A stretch of 64,000 nucleotides of DNA. Source: Multifurca ochricompacta (taxonomy: Eukaryota > Basidiomycota > Agaricomycetes > Russulales > Russulaceae). Location of the stretch: assembly GCA_022496185.1 (NCBI GenBank), contig WTXG01000160.1, positions 1-64,000 on the forward strand, read 5' to 3'. This document shows positions 48,709 to 61,250 of this stretch, piece by piece. The position numbers and the translations under genes were made by a program. The first letter of the stretch is position 1. Each line of letters starts with the position of its first letter. Below the pieces are notes generated by a model that ran no database searches, was not told the DNA's origin, and worked only from the letters and a program-made list of their open reading frames with translations.

Positions 48709-50468
48709 TTACATTATTAAACAAGAATCCTTCTTATTCTTCTCTTTCTTTTTCAGTTCATCATGATGCGGCCAGTGATGTCGCTCTGGTTGTTGTTGCT
48801 CCCTCTCTCTTTCCCTCTGTGCTGCACGTTCCTCCTCCCATTTTGCGTACGCCCGTTGCGCCTGTTCGTCCTCCGCGTTCTGCAGTTGCATTGCAAGTGC
48901 ACGACTGCAAAAAAAAAAATAGTTCAGTGTAACGAAAAAAAGTAAACAGCAAGTGTGACGGGGGGGAAACGCTCACTCTGCAAGGTCTTCTGTCCTCGGT
49001 GTATCGGGTGCTGGTGTCCAACCAGCCCAATCACCACCGACCGGCGTAGCGCGCTCAAAAGCGCTATCGACGAAGACAGCCGCACCTTGGTCTACATCCT
49101 CGAGACGCTCCCAAACGACGCTCGGCTCGTTCAGGAACACTTGGTCCGTCACGAGCGTAAACAGCGCACCGGCGTGACGGTAAAGCACCGCCAAGTGTGA
49201 GTTGCGGAAAAGCGCGAACAGCTCCGGGTGAGGGCGTGTTGAAGGTGAAACTGTCACGGAATTGTTAGTGGGTGATGGGGATGATGACGATGGTGACGAT
49301 GGTGACGATGGTGGTGATGACGATGATGGCGGTGACGGTGCTAGTGCAGGTACCGTAATGGGTTCTGAACTGGACTCGGACTTGGAGAGACGGGTAGACT
49401 CGGGTGGTAGGGAAGCGAGGGTGAACAGGCCATGGTATGTGAGCTGCGAGCGTGTGTTGTCGAGAAATGTCCGAATCGCGACGGCTGGTCATACCGCCCG
49501 ATCCCCTGAGCGTCAGCATACCATGCATCTGTAAGTACGTGCGATTGCGGGGCAGCGCTCACCGTCCTCGACCTTCCGCCTCTCCTCATTCGTCAAGTTA
49601 ATTATTGGGTTGCTCGGTCCTGGTCTAACTCCAGCTCCAGCACCTTCACCGTCCAATTTTCCGTCACTGACGAGTAGACCGCGGGTAAGTACGTCCGCTT
49701 CAACGATCAGGTTTACCGCCGAGTCGTAATCCCTTACACGTGATACAGCTGCGTATTCGGAGCTTGCGGGATCGACGAGCCAACCGTGCACGAGGGAGAT
49801 GCCTGCACTAGCAAAGAGGGCGAGCTCGCCTCCTGTAGTTGCTGGGCGGAATGCGGCTGAGGAGGTGAAAGCAGGGTTGAGATCCATACCCCCTTGTCAC
49901 ACAAGCGCGCGCATCAGCTTCAGACGCACTGCGAAGGGTGGGAGGACTCACGGGTGGTGAGGGGCATCATCGAAAGTGCCGCTGACACATCCACCTCTGG
50001 TGCAGTGAGTAGAATGTGTTCACCGACGAGTTGGGCGAGGTATTCGTAGGTGACGCTTTTGCGGTCTCTGGGAATGATCTCTATTTGCTCGCGGAGAATT
50101 AAGATGTTGCATATTGCGATGAACGAACATGGCCTTTTTCCGTAATCAGCATAGGTGGGGAGAGTGAGAAGCAAAGAAAGAAAGACAGACCCGTTGTAGT
50201 TTTGTGTGATGATGTTGTATTTCCGGGTTGCACCGGATGATGGAGAAGTAAATTGGATCGCCTTGAGATACCAAAATTCTTGATGGGAGGCTTGTTGAAC
50301 ATCTCGCTCTCTTTCATGAGACGAGCCAGCTTGATCTTGGTCGCCCTGTCTTTGGTTCTGATTCGAGTTGGAGTTTGTGCCGCTTGGCTCCGCCGTCACC
50401 TGCTGAGGCTGAGGCTGAGGCTGAGGCTGAGGTTGAGGTCGATAATTGTCAAGCTTTTCACTCTCCAT
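48709..50468 (-). CDS. MINDY-type deubiquitinase with CaaX end
   Basis: Lys48-linkage deubiquitinase of the MINDY family. The start at 50468 (MESEKLD) precedes a PQ repeat; an upstream ATG at 50489 is in frame. Seen: 'FWYLKAIQF', the catalytic-Cys motif QNYNG|PCSFIAICNILIL made whole by splicing (Cys after NGP), 'GMDLNPAF', 'GISLVHGWLVDP', 'LFRNSHLAVLYR' with the catalytic His, and 'VVWERLEDVD'. A Ser/Pro-rich insert encoded by a GATGAC-type repeat (49270-49345) interrupts the core without breaking the frame. After the last intron a ubiquitin-interacting helix 'RALAMQLQNAEDEQAQRAY' is followed by a Lys-rich tail and CLIM, a prenylation box; yeast Miy1 is known to have a CaaX end. No frame break was found. 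Confidence 0.88.
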
Positions 50469-50792
50469 AGATCCCCTAACTTTCTTCAATTTTTACGATT
50501 TGATTCAAGTTGAAATGTCCGAGTTTGAAGAAAGGAAAGGTGTTACGGCGCAATGCGGTCACATTGTCTGCTGATACAAATGAGTCATTTCATTTTCTTC
50601 CCAACTCAACTACCACTGAATGGCTCAATAATTTCCTGCTACACGACACGTTACACTATCATATTTATTCTAAGCCAAGGTCACTGATAAATCGGAATCG
50701 GATGTTTCTAGTCAAAGTGAGTTTTCCATTCTCTCCCTTTTTCGTACGAACTTAATCCACAAAAAACCAAAATAAAATAAAATAAAGTCCAT
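50469..50792. promoter_or_regulatory. Divergent promoter of MINDY and SANT genes
   Basis: 324 bp between two starts pointing apart. Includes an 'aaaataaaataaaataaa' run just before 50793. No TATA box clearly placed. Confidence 0.4.
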
Positions 50793-53530
50793 ATGGCAGC
50801 CGATACAGACGACGAGGAACAGATACCCTCCCTGGCAGTTGAGAATAGCATCCATCTGACCGAACATCTCCCCGCCCACATTTCCGCCACCCGTCACCAC
50901 CTCACCGGTGCGCCAGAGCCACCGGAACCCCCTTACGCCCCATCCTTCCATCCACCCACAGGCTACTGGACCTCCGCAGAAAAGGCCCTTTCTTCCGCGC
51001 TCTGACCGTGCACTCCCGCCTTCGCCCCGATCTCATCGCGGCCAGCATCGGGACCAAATCGACCGCGGACGTCATCGTGTATCTCGCCCTCTTGCGTGAG
51101 GGCGCAACGGGCCAGAGTGGGCGTCGCGGTGTCAAGGGCGGCGGTATCGCGCGGGATCAGCACCCCATCGCCCATGAAGTCTCTGAGGCACTCATCGTGC
51201 TGGAGGATAAGCAGGCGGCTCGTCTGTCCGCTGTGGAGTCCACGCGCGAACACGAGACGAAAGTACTGGAGCGCGAGGAGTCCGCGCGCGCGATGCGAAA
51301 TGGGATGCGTGCAAGTAGGGGAGAGCGGAAGGGACTGCCGCGTGATCGAGTGGGGCAATTGGCCCGCAAGGGGCAGTTCAAACGGTGGCATGCGGAGCGT
51401 CAGGTTGAGTGGGCTCATGAGGACGTGTTCGCGAGAATGGATCTGGTCATGTTGCAGGTGTTGGATCGTATATTGCGCTTAGACGAGGAGCTAAGATGGA
51501 CTGAGATTGGCTCTGGTGATGATAATGGTGAGGTTCGAGTTCGGGTTCAGGAAGGGGAAGGGGAAGGGGGAGAGGCGAACGACGAGCAGGACGAGGGCGA
51601 TGCGAGGCAAACAATAATATCGACTGCTGAGCATTCCGCGACGTTGAAATTGTCGATCCCTGGGCCATCGACGTCTCATCTCATAACCCCCTTGTCTTCG
51701 TCTCCTTCTATAGAACCTAACGCCATACGCGAGTTCACCCCTACTTCTCCAACAACAACACCCTTGCATGTCAACGACAACGATGCGACTGGGGTCGAGG
51801 ACAGAAACACTTTCACAATCCCGGGTAACCTCTCCCCCACATCCCGCAGGCGTATCCTAAAACGTCTTCACATGCGGCGCAAGCGCGCCGAGGCTAGCGG
51901 CGGCGTTGCCCAGCTCGATTTGACACGCCTCAAACCAGGACGCAAGCCAAGCGCGACGAGCAAATTAGACAGCCTCGACATTCGTCGGCGAACTTCAAAA
52001 AGGAACACAAGAAAGAAAAGGAGGACGAGGATCTAGACGAAGGCGAGGGTGAGGGCAAAGGTGATGGGCAGGATCCGAACCGGCCCACGCGTGGCGATAC
52101 GAGACCGTATAAAGTCCAGCGTGATCTCGAGGAGCTTGGGATAGGGGCGGAGTACTTGCGCGAGAATGGCCTTGGCCTGTTCCATCTTGGTGCTCTGGGG
52201 CGCCTCATGCGGTATGTTTATACCCCGTCTATCGTTCCTCTCTCCCCCCCTTCTCAAGTCCTGGGCATGAACGGGCAATGATGGATAACTCCCGCTGGGT
52301 GCTGCCTGTGTCACTCTCCTCTTATCGTGTGTTTGTCTGCAGACTTTACCCTCGTCTGGACCCATCTCAGCCGGAGAGCAACGTCTCAGAGTGCATAGAG
52401 GCAAAGACGATCCAAACGCTTCACGCCCTCGTCGTGCAGTTCACGCGGGACCTCGTACGACGTGCTATCGTCCTACGCAAACTCGACTTTGCGTTGCGCG
52501 GGCATACCAAGGTGTGGCGTCTCGGTGAACGCAAGGTGCATCCGCCGCACGTACAACGTGCGTTGGACCTTGGTCGCGGTGGTTGTACATGGCCTGTCAA
52601 CAAACGGGCGCATTTTGAGGCGTTGCTTTGGAGGTATTTGGAGGAAGAGGAGAGTAGCAGCAGCGCGGAGGACGTGCCTCTGGCTTCGCATGTGTGGAAG
52701 AAAGGGAGCAAGGGTAAGTCCATTGCGCGGGGTGAAGAGGAAGAAGGAATGGATGTTGATGAGGAAAGAGAAGAGGAGGAGGAGGATGACAGTGTTAGTG
52801 GAGGCGAGCGGCATTCAACTGCTAGCGAAGATACTCAGACTGGCGAGGCCGAGGCATGGTTCTCACACATCATTCGATCTACTCTCCCTTCGTGTATGCT
52901 CCTGACCTCATCGAACCGGCTCACCCATTCGGCGTCTACACGCAGGGCACGATACCCGAACTCCTGGAACCCTCTTCTAGATCTGAGTACCTGCACCTGC
53001 GTCAGACGATAGAAGAAATGGATGAGGACGAGGGTAAGGAAGGTGGAGTTGATGATGATGATCGCATGCCCGATGAGACGGATGACGAGGCGGTCGATGT
53101 TGAGTTGAGAGCGGAAGCACGACTCGACGCTGTCGATGTGCGCGCCGCGGCTGCGTACGAAGCTAGCGTGTGGCGTGAGCTACGAGACGGTCAAGATATG
53201 GGGACTGTCAACAGTGCGCTCCCGCGTAGGCGGAAGCGACCGCTGGTGCGAACAAAGGCGGAGCAGGAGCAAGAGCAGGAACAGGAGCAGGAACAAGATC
53301 CCAATCTCACTCTTGCTCCTGATCACCAGACGCTCGAGTCGCGCCCACCTAAGCGGAGGAAGAATTCGGTCGGAGGCGGATGGACGGCGGCAGGACTGGG
53401 GCGGGGACGTGGGCGGGGACGGGCGGAGAAGATGATGCTCAAGGGTCCGGATGGTATCGATGTGAAGAGCGCGGTGATGATTGATGATTCTGACGATTCT
53501 GATGAGTTGATGAGGATTGAGGAGTATTAA
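50793..53530 (+). CDS. SANT-domain protein, possibly Rrn5-like
   Basis: Near the N-terminus a SANT/Myb-like repeat is split by a frame break: 'GYWTSAEK' in one frame, then 'FFRALTVHSRLRPDLIA' and 'IGTKSTADVIVYLALL' in another; one C seems missing near 50986. This resembles the SANT region of Rrn5-type subunits of the RNA polymerase I upstream activating factor, and the later 'ENGLGLFHLGALGRLMR|LYP' segment fits a Pol I or Pol III factor, but the match is from memory. After an intron at about 52213-52342 come a helical segment and an acidic C-terminus with Gln/Glu repeats and KRRK. Further frame breaks: A-run 51997-52001 and about 52850. The final frame ends 'DDSDDSDELMRIEEY'. Confidence 0.55.
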
Positions 53531-55460
53531 CACACCAAGCACTACTACTACTAACTGCTGCTACTGGTCTGACTCCCATCTGTTTCAGTTTTATTAACTG
53601 TCAAAGTCAGTCAGGCGCACTGTCGCCTTTGTTTTATTTTACTGCTGCTCTTCTCTGCTCATTTCGCCTCGCCATGATCAGGACAAGTTTGGATGTCATC
53701 ATCATCTCCTTCAAAATGCGCTGGAGACCAGCAGTGCAGGTGAGACGGCTACCGATGAGCGGTCTGCAACAGAGAAGCGGTTACCACGGGTTCCCTCTCG
53801 CCGCATTCTCGCACAATTGTTTCGTAGAGCCTCGGTGCATCGAAGCATCCGTAGGCCCTAGCCCAAAACTTTAATAATTGAGAGCTATTAGTAGCAGTAT
53901 TCCCGTTTCTCCATGTCCATGCCAGTTGGTTGCACTGGCACTGACACTGGCACTGGCGCTCAGAGCCCGAGGACATAATCCGTTTAACAACTCTTATAAT
54001 TTTTATTTTACCCGTTTGAAAGGAATCGATTTAAGTTGTGGTCTCGACGTTGTCTTGACGCCGTGTAAGCCAGTCCAGATTGGTGGAACCGACTTCTGGA
54101 TCTGGTTCATTCCGGCTTGCCTACTAAAAAAGCACGCAGTCGGATTTGTTCTTGCCTGCACTGCCAGTTGACTCGTACTGGACTCGGGTATTCGTAATAC
54201 GTCGAAGTGCTGATGCCCTTTGGATGGATGTTCAAACCGCCACAAACCACCCCGTTCCGCCGGGTTACGAATCATACAACAGCTTCTCCTGCGTCTGATA
54301 GGATCAAAGTTCGCTACTTTTTCCCTGAAGGGTAAGATAGGTCTGTGCCGATACCTCCCCACCCCTTTTTGCTTTTATTTTTCTCTTCGACCGCTTGATT
54401 TACTTGGTTTGCTCCGATCTTTCGCGTTCCGTTAATGGAATTTACCCACAATCACACACACAACAAAGTTAGTTTTGAAAGCTTCTGGAAGTGCTTTACC
54501 TTTTTTTTTTGTTTTTTTATTTTTCGATAAATATCCATTTCTCTTACCGCCACCACATTTCTTCGCATCACATCCTAACTGACATGCCACATGCCACAAT
54601 TCAATTACAGGTGGGAAGATCCCGTGGTCTGGAGTGGGACCAACCGATTCCTGTGAGTGACATCGTGATTGTGAGTGATGCACCTTCTCTCTGGCGCTCA
54701 TTTACATAGGAGTGGTCATGGGTCCCAATAGTGCGTAGGCGCGCAAGGAACCTTTGATGAAACCCTTCCTGGCTAGAGCGCAATGCTAGGGCGATATACG
54801 GCTGGCCCGTCCCCTTGCTGTGTGTTTCACCTCTTGCATCCATTTGGCTCAATAGAAATGTATGCTCAAAGGGATGAGACATTTGCACGATCGCTCAGCC
54901 GTTGAATCGGAAGAAGCCCTACACAGCCTCATCCAAGCTGTGCCTCGTATCTTGTTGCGAACGTGGATACATCAAGCCAGACTTGATCTCATAGTGATAG
55001 GAATAAATGCTTGCTGCTATCTTCTTCCTTTGGCATCGGCATGTGAACTTCTCTGTCAAATCATGGGAGTCTCCTAGGAGTTGGAGGTTGCGGTTCGGTT
55101 GACAGAGAACTAAAGCGTCGCGTGGTCCAGTTAGCTAGCGAACTGATTGCGTGCTTTTTATGGTTCCTGTGGAGGCTCAAAGTCCTCGGGAATAAACTGT
55201 ATATAGAACCCTCTTCTCTCGAACCTGGATAAATCAAGCAACGGGTCAGAACTGGGAATCGGTGGAGGTGTCTGTGTATGTCAGAGAACGCCCAAAGCCG
55301 ATACATTGATAGACGCTTGCGTCGCTGCCACGAGGGCCTGCCCTTCACCTACGGGCACGGCCAATATGACGTCATGTGATCTTCGTACAAGAAGACTGGA
55401 CTTGAGATGGGGGTGGGGATATTGTGCACATAAAGTCAAGTCACCTTACTCTCCCCCACC
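53531..55460. other. Intergenic, no gene recognised
   Basis: Small open frames on both strands (for example 54003-54362 minus and 54862-55077 plus) have no motif or splice continuity. A short TG/CA repeat occurs at 53936-53962 (cactggcactgacactggc). Nothing else supported. Confidence 0.4.
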
Positions 55461-55462
55461 GC

Positions 55463-55690
55463 TGACATCCCTAAAGTGGTAATCCTGTCACATGACTAAC
55501 CACTGACATCCCTAAAGTGGTAATCTTATCACATGGCTGTAATTTGTAATAATATTTATTTTGAAAAGGAAAGTTATCAACAAAATATCAGTTGGAATAA
55601 GATCAGATAACTCTCCTCCATGCTGACATCCCTAAAGTGGTAATCCTCACACAACTCACTGCTGACATCCCTAAAGTCATCCTTCTTTGT
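55463..55690 (+). repeat. Degenerate ~39-bp repeats (four copies)
   Basis: Four copies of 'ctgacatccctaaagt', three of them continuing with 'ggtaatc', start at about 55464, 55503, 55623 and 55662. The first two and the last two are about 39 bp apart; an AT-rich 80-bp spacer separates the pairs. Function unknown; it sits just outside the Copia 3' LTR. Confidence 0.7.
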
Positions 55691-55813
55691 CTTGAACCAC
55701 CACCTTCAAGCTTGAGCCTTGCTCACTTTGGTGTGTTTTTAGTCTAGCATAGTTGTGAATACCAGTTTTCCTAGTCCACTCACTGTGCACACATTCTGTG
55801 CATAAGTACCTTT

Positions 55814-56160
55814 TATAGAACAGGTATGGTGCAGCCTACACTAGATACTACATTACTGCTAGCTATCTCACCTTTGATTTACTTTGAGACTTAGATGCAG
55901 TCGTTAATGCGATAGCAACTGCTTAATCTATAGCAGTTATACAGTAGTTTATATACAATTTAATGTACTATATCGGCTACTTAATTATACGAGTGCGTTA
56001 TCTCGTTATTGATGTGATTTGATCACATGCCCGATCTTAGATGTATGTTCTAAGTAATCTAGCTAATTGTGAACGCGTTCTTACTTGCGTTATCTACGCG
56101 TGATCACAATCATGTCGTACCGCTATCCCGGAGCCTCTGTACCGGTATCTTGGTTCAACA
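55814..56160 (-). mobile_element. Copia 3' LTR (347 bp)
   Basis: In element orientation the LTR starts TGTTGAACC and ends ...GTTCTATA. It is the direct repeat of 61494-61804 plus 63169-63204. I count about four differences over the 311 bp compared, indicating recent insertion. A TATA-like 'TATATAAAC' lies near 55948-55955 (minus strand). A polypurine tract (AAGGGGGAG) sits immediately before it at 56161-56169. Confidence 0.9.
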
Positions 56161-56170
56161 CTCCCCCTTG
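56161..56170 (-). other. Copia polypurine tract
   Basis: Minus-strand CAAGGGGGAG directly abuts the LTR start TGTTGAACC. This is the expected primer for plus-strand DNA synthesis. Confidence 0.85.
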
Positions 56171-56206
56171 CTAAGTGCCGCTGCTAAGCGTGCTAAGCAA
56201 TTATCC

Positions 56207-59200
56207 CTACTTAGGCGAGTTAATCTCTAGCCCAAGTTGACTCCTGAATTTTAGGAATTTGACGCGTCCCAAATTCTTGGTGAACATGTCTGCGGGATTT
56301 TCAGAGCCTTCTATAAAGAATAGCTCGATTTTCTTCTCCTGTACAATTTGTCTAATGTAGTGGAAGCGGATATCAATATGTTTTATCCGTCGCTCTTGTA
56401 CAGGATTAGAGGCCATAAAGATGGAGCCTTGGTTATCACCGCAGAGGGGAACGGGTCCTAGATCAATGCCAATTTCGCTTAGAAGCGATTTGATCCATAC
56501 AATCTGTCGCGTTGTGTCAGAAAGCGACATGTATTCTGCTTCAGTGGATGAGAGCGCTGTGGTCTTTTGCGCTCTAGAATTCCAGCTGAATATCCCATTC
56601 GCTATTTTCACCATATATCCAGTAGTAGATCGGCGATCTATTGGGTTTGACGCCCAATCAGAATCAGCGCACGCGATCAATCCGCCATTTGATCTGCCAT
56701 CGTAGATAAGCGTGTAATCGGATGTGCCGGCTAAATATCGGCAGATATACAGCGCTCGATCAAGATGATCTTGAGATGGATTAGCGGCAAATTGAGATAG
56801 CCTTGTAACTGCAAAGGCAATATCTGGTCGCGTGCCCAACATAATGTAAAGTAATGAGCCGATTACTTGTTGGAACTTTGAACGAATGGAAGGATCGGCA
56901 GGTTCAGTGTTAGGCTCTGGATGATAGCCTTCTGGGAGAGGAGTGGGCGCAAATTTCGCGTTGAGCATCCCAAAGCGTTGCAGCACTTTAGTTAGGTATG
57001 GCTGTTGATCAAGTAGAATTTTGCCATCCTTCCTAGTTATGCGCATTCGCAAGAACTCCTTTGTATCTCCTAGATCCCTGCACTCCCATTTGTTCATAAA
57101 GTCAGTTTTTAATTTTCTGACTAGGACTTCGTCATTTCCCATAAATAACGCATCATCGACATATACAATGATGACGACGATTGACCCATTATTAGCCTTA
57201 TATAGAAATAGGCCTGAGTCTGAGAGTAGGCGTTTACAGCCCATCGCTGCCATGGATTTATCCAGCGCCTTCCACCATGCTAAGGCAGCTTGTTTAAGAC
57301 CATAAATGGCGCGTTGTAGTCGTAACACTTTGGTTTCTTGTCCTTTAATTTTGAAACCTTCAGGTTGTTCCATGTATAGCTCTTCATCTAGTTCACCATA
57401 CAGGAAAGCGCTTTTGACGTCTAATCCAGTGATGTGCCAATCCTCAAGCGCTGCAAGCGCGAGCATCAACCGGACAGTCTCAAACCTTACAACAGGCGAG
57501 AATATTTCATTAAAGTCAACGCCTTCAACCTGAGAAAAGCCTTTGGCAACAAGCCTAGCTTTCTTACGACCATCAGATTTTTGGTCAAAGACCCATCTGT
57601 TTTTTATTGTCTTCCTCCCTTTGGGAGGGTCCACAAGCGTAAAGACGTTCCGTCTGCGAAGTGCCTCAAGTTCTTCGCGACAGGCAGTCTTCCATTCCTT
57701 TTGTTGCGCGTCAGGCATGCGCAAAATATCTCTATATGTCCATTCTCGTATATTGGACATGTCTAGTGGCTGTGAATCATGTGGAACTGCTTTGGCGAGC
57801 AGATAATTCACAAATTCTCCTCCCCCTTCCTGGGCTAGTTGAGATACGAGATCTACTAGATCCTCAACTTCATCATCACTCCCCCTTATGGGTGTAAGCG
57901 GATCGTCGCTAGTGCGGGCCGGAGTGTCGAGACTAGGACCAGGAACCTGTCTCAGACGCGCGGATGGAATCGGGGAGCTACCCCGAGGTTCCACTGCTCG
58001 TCTCCATTGCCGCATCCGCTGAATGTCTGTAATCTGATCGACGGGGTGCCTGTTATCCCCATAGACATTCCCAGGGCGAAGTGCAACTTTCCTTTCCCGT
58101 GTAGAGCGCCGCAAAGGCACTGGTTGTTGTTCTGGCACAGGAGAAGGCAAGGGTACCTCTGGCTGTGAAGCGCTAGGTTCTTCGTCAAGAACCTGAGGTC
58201 CTTCTATTGTTTGGAAGGTGGAAGGCGAGATGGTAGGAAATCATCATCGTCCACTAAAGGAATGGGCTGTGTATCCGGCCCTTCAGTATGTAGAGGCTCA
58301 TTCAGTTTTGTAACTCCACGCCGTCTGGTGGAATCACACTTAGGGAAGAGATTCTCATCAAAGAGGGCTGTAGCTTGCGTGTATAATTGATTATTGCTAA
58401 GCCTCATGAACAGATGGCCTTTAATGCCATCTGCCTGCCCAATGTACACCATAAGTTCTGACTTAGGTGCTAGTTTATTGCTGCGACGTTCTTCAGGAAT
58501 GTAGACATACGCACCACATCCAAAGACGCGCAAATGAGATATCTCTGGTGCCTCTCCATGTATTTTTTCATAAGGTGTCTGCCATTTCAGGCGACGTACA
58601 GGAGTCCTATTGTAGAGATGCACCGCATGCAATACAGCAAATTCCCACCAAGAGTCTGGAAGACATGACTCAATGCGCATCGATTGCGCTTTATCCATAC
58701 AAGTGCGCATGAAGCGCTCCGCGCGGCCGTTTTGTTGGGGAGTATAAGGCACGCTCTGTAGGATTTTTATCCCTTCATCTTTTAGTACATTCATAAATAC
58801 ATCAGACTTGTATTCGCCACCAGCATCAGACATCCATCTTTAATGGTGGTGTTATGTTGATTTTTATCATGGCAAGGAATTGTCGCAAAGCGTTTATTGC
58901 AGCAGACTTAGTGCGCAAACAGACAATCCACGCGAATGACGTATAATCATCAATAAAGCTGATAAAATATTTGTATTTATGATAAGATTCTACCGGGAAG
59001 ATCTTCAGATCTGAATGAATGCGCTCAAATGGCTTTGAGGCACGTGTTTCAGACGGGAGATAAGATTGCGAAGGCATCTTGCCTTGTGCGCATCCCGGGC
59101 ATAAGGGAGCTGTCTTCGGATAAGATAGATCTCGGGGGAATCCCTTAGTGTGATCTTTGGCATGACGTAAGACTTCCTTTGAAGGATGTCCTAGGCGCTT

Positions 59201-61117
59201 ATGCATTCGATCGTAATCTACAGTGTAGATTGTGGAGTAAGATCGTAAATTTGCGATCTTAGAATGAAGCCAATAGATAGTTTGGCCAGGAATCGCCGGA
59301 TGGCATTGAATAACAGGGACTTTGGATCCCTTATTGCGCAAGGTTAATTGGTGTTCGTCCCCATAGACGTTCAGCCCTTGCTTAAGAAATTCTCCGACAC
59401 TCAGGAGTCTCCCAGTAATATCAGGAATGTAATATACTGGATATAAGCGCGTAGTGCGCGTTTTAGTGACTCCATTGTATGTGACATCGTGTTCTAGTAG
59501 AACTGTACCCTTCCCTTTGATATAGATTGGCTTAGAAGCCGTTTTAACGGGCTCAGGGTTCGTCATGTCCTCATACTCAATGAAATCGTCGAGAGAAAAG
59601 GTAAAGTGCGATGAAGCACCTGAATCTAAGAGCCATGTTATATGGCTATTGTCCGTAGTCTTTCCTTTACATTTAGCACACAGGCAATTATGCCGCAACT
59701 CAAATATATTGGTACATGACCTAAAGTCATGTACTGTGCTGTTTACTCCTGCATAACAACGGCTCTCAATGGGGGGTTCCCTAGAAGCGCGAACTAAAGA
59801 AGCGTAAATGCGTCTATAAGCTTTGCAGGGTAGAAGGAAAGGAGGGACGTACACATCTTGATCGTCGTCCTCGTCTAGACCAGCCAGATCAGCCAACTGA
59901 TCATCAAGATGATCAGAACCCCAATCCAGAGGATTATTGGGGTCCTCCTCCTCGTCTTCTGAATCGACGTCGATAGGCGAGGGGGATCTGGTTTTCTTGC
60001 GGGGCGGCTCATCTCCATCCTCTTCAAGGTCCTCCAGTTTGGTCTTACTGGACAACGCTCTTGAGAATTGGTCAGTGATGCGGGCCTCAAGCGGTTTAAT
60101 GTTACGAGAGGTCCCTGGCACACCTATATCGTCGCACAGATCCAAGGCTTGGTTAAACGCTTGATAGCGGCCAGGGATCCGCTCCTTAGGTGTGGTACGC
60201 ATCACGATGCGAGGCCTTCCGTTCCTGTAATGAGATTTAAATGCAGGAGGTGAGGGAATGGATGGCGTGGTCATGAGATGAGGAGGAGGGAAGAACGCCT
60301 GATTGGCGATGTGAGAATGCTGCTGTCCCTTGGACTGCTGATTATCTCTGTACTTCTTCCCGGCACGGCGCCCGCGCTGGAATTTCTGATCCGACTGTTT
60401 CTCCGCTTGCTCCGGCTGCTTGCCACCGAAGTGTTTCTGCTGATTAAAGCGAGGGTCACCCCGCTTCCGTTTGATTGCCGAGAGCTTATTAGCTGCATGA
60501 GGGTTCTTACCCCTGGATCGATCTTGCTCCCACTGAGCAAGCACGGCATCGCGGATTACGGCTAGATTAATGTTGGAAGGAGATCTTCCGACAAGGATGG
60601 TGGGGATAAGGGCCTCCCATTTGGGAGGGAGCGTATGGAGCAGGAGCATGCCCTGCAAGACATCAGGGATGGTGACACTATTGGTCTCAAGGCGCTCAAA
60701 GGCGACCTCAAGGTGGTTAATCTGAGGCAAGGGGTGCTTGGCAGAGTCCAGGCGAAAGTTTAGGGCTTCTTTGAAGTCCCTAAAGATCGCAGCGGGCCCC
60801 ACTGAGCCATACTTGCTCTTTAGACCGATCCATATAAGGAAGGAAGAGCCAGTCGAGGTATGTTCGTGCTGGATCGCAGTGGACAGCCTCAAGATTATAG
60901 TGCCGATCGCCTTGTTATCAGCGCGGTCCCATTCCTTCTGAAGTAATTTTTCATCTTCAGTGGGGTTCTGTTCATCCTTGGCATTAGGACGAGGGTCGGA
61001 GCCATTCGTGACCTCCCAAAGCCCACTAGACATAAGGAAAGCCCTCATCACATTGGCCCAAGCGGAATAGTTAGACCCGTCAAAGACGGGAACGGCAATT
61101 GTCAGTTGAGACGACAT
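56207..61117 (-). pseudogene. Ty1/Copia Gag-Pol polyprotein, two frame breaks
   Basis: One polyprotein in three open pieces: 58826-61117, 58204-58833 and 56207-58195 (last piece open from about 58195). Order is Gag (N-terminus MSSQLTIAVPVFDG), protease 'DSGASSHF', GAG-pre-integrase 'HKRLGHPSKEVL', integrase zinc/catalytic region ('HSDLKIF...YFISFIDDYTSFAW', 'DAGGEY', 'PYTPQQNGRAER'), reverse transcriptase with 'YVDD' and RNase H ('DSDWASNP', 'SSTEAEYMSLSD') ending ADMFTKNL. This PR-IN-RT-RH order is diagnostic of Copia. Breaks are at about 58830, inside the integrase core, and about 58210, between integrase and RT; each is a single-base shift. RT-RNase H is open throughout. Without those shifts the element would be full length. 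Confidence 0.92.
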
Positions 61118-61250
61118 TGTTAAGATTTGAGTAAGTGTTTTTGGAAGCGTGAGTAAATGGTTTCTGTAAAAGAAGCCATAGTCAGCATTGAATGCGACAA
61201 AAGATACTCAGAGCACAAAACAGAACTCAGGCTCTTAGAAACCATAGATG

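Noticed and set aside
46766..50468. DUF262 and MINDY genes as a defence operon
   Set aside because: They are intron-rich fungal genes on the same strand with separate 5' regions; adjacency alone does not support a joint system.
53629..55348. Several short open frames on both strands
   Set aside because: None exceeds about 120 codons, none has a recognisable motif, and frames do not join by plausible introns.
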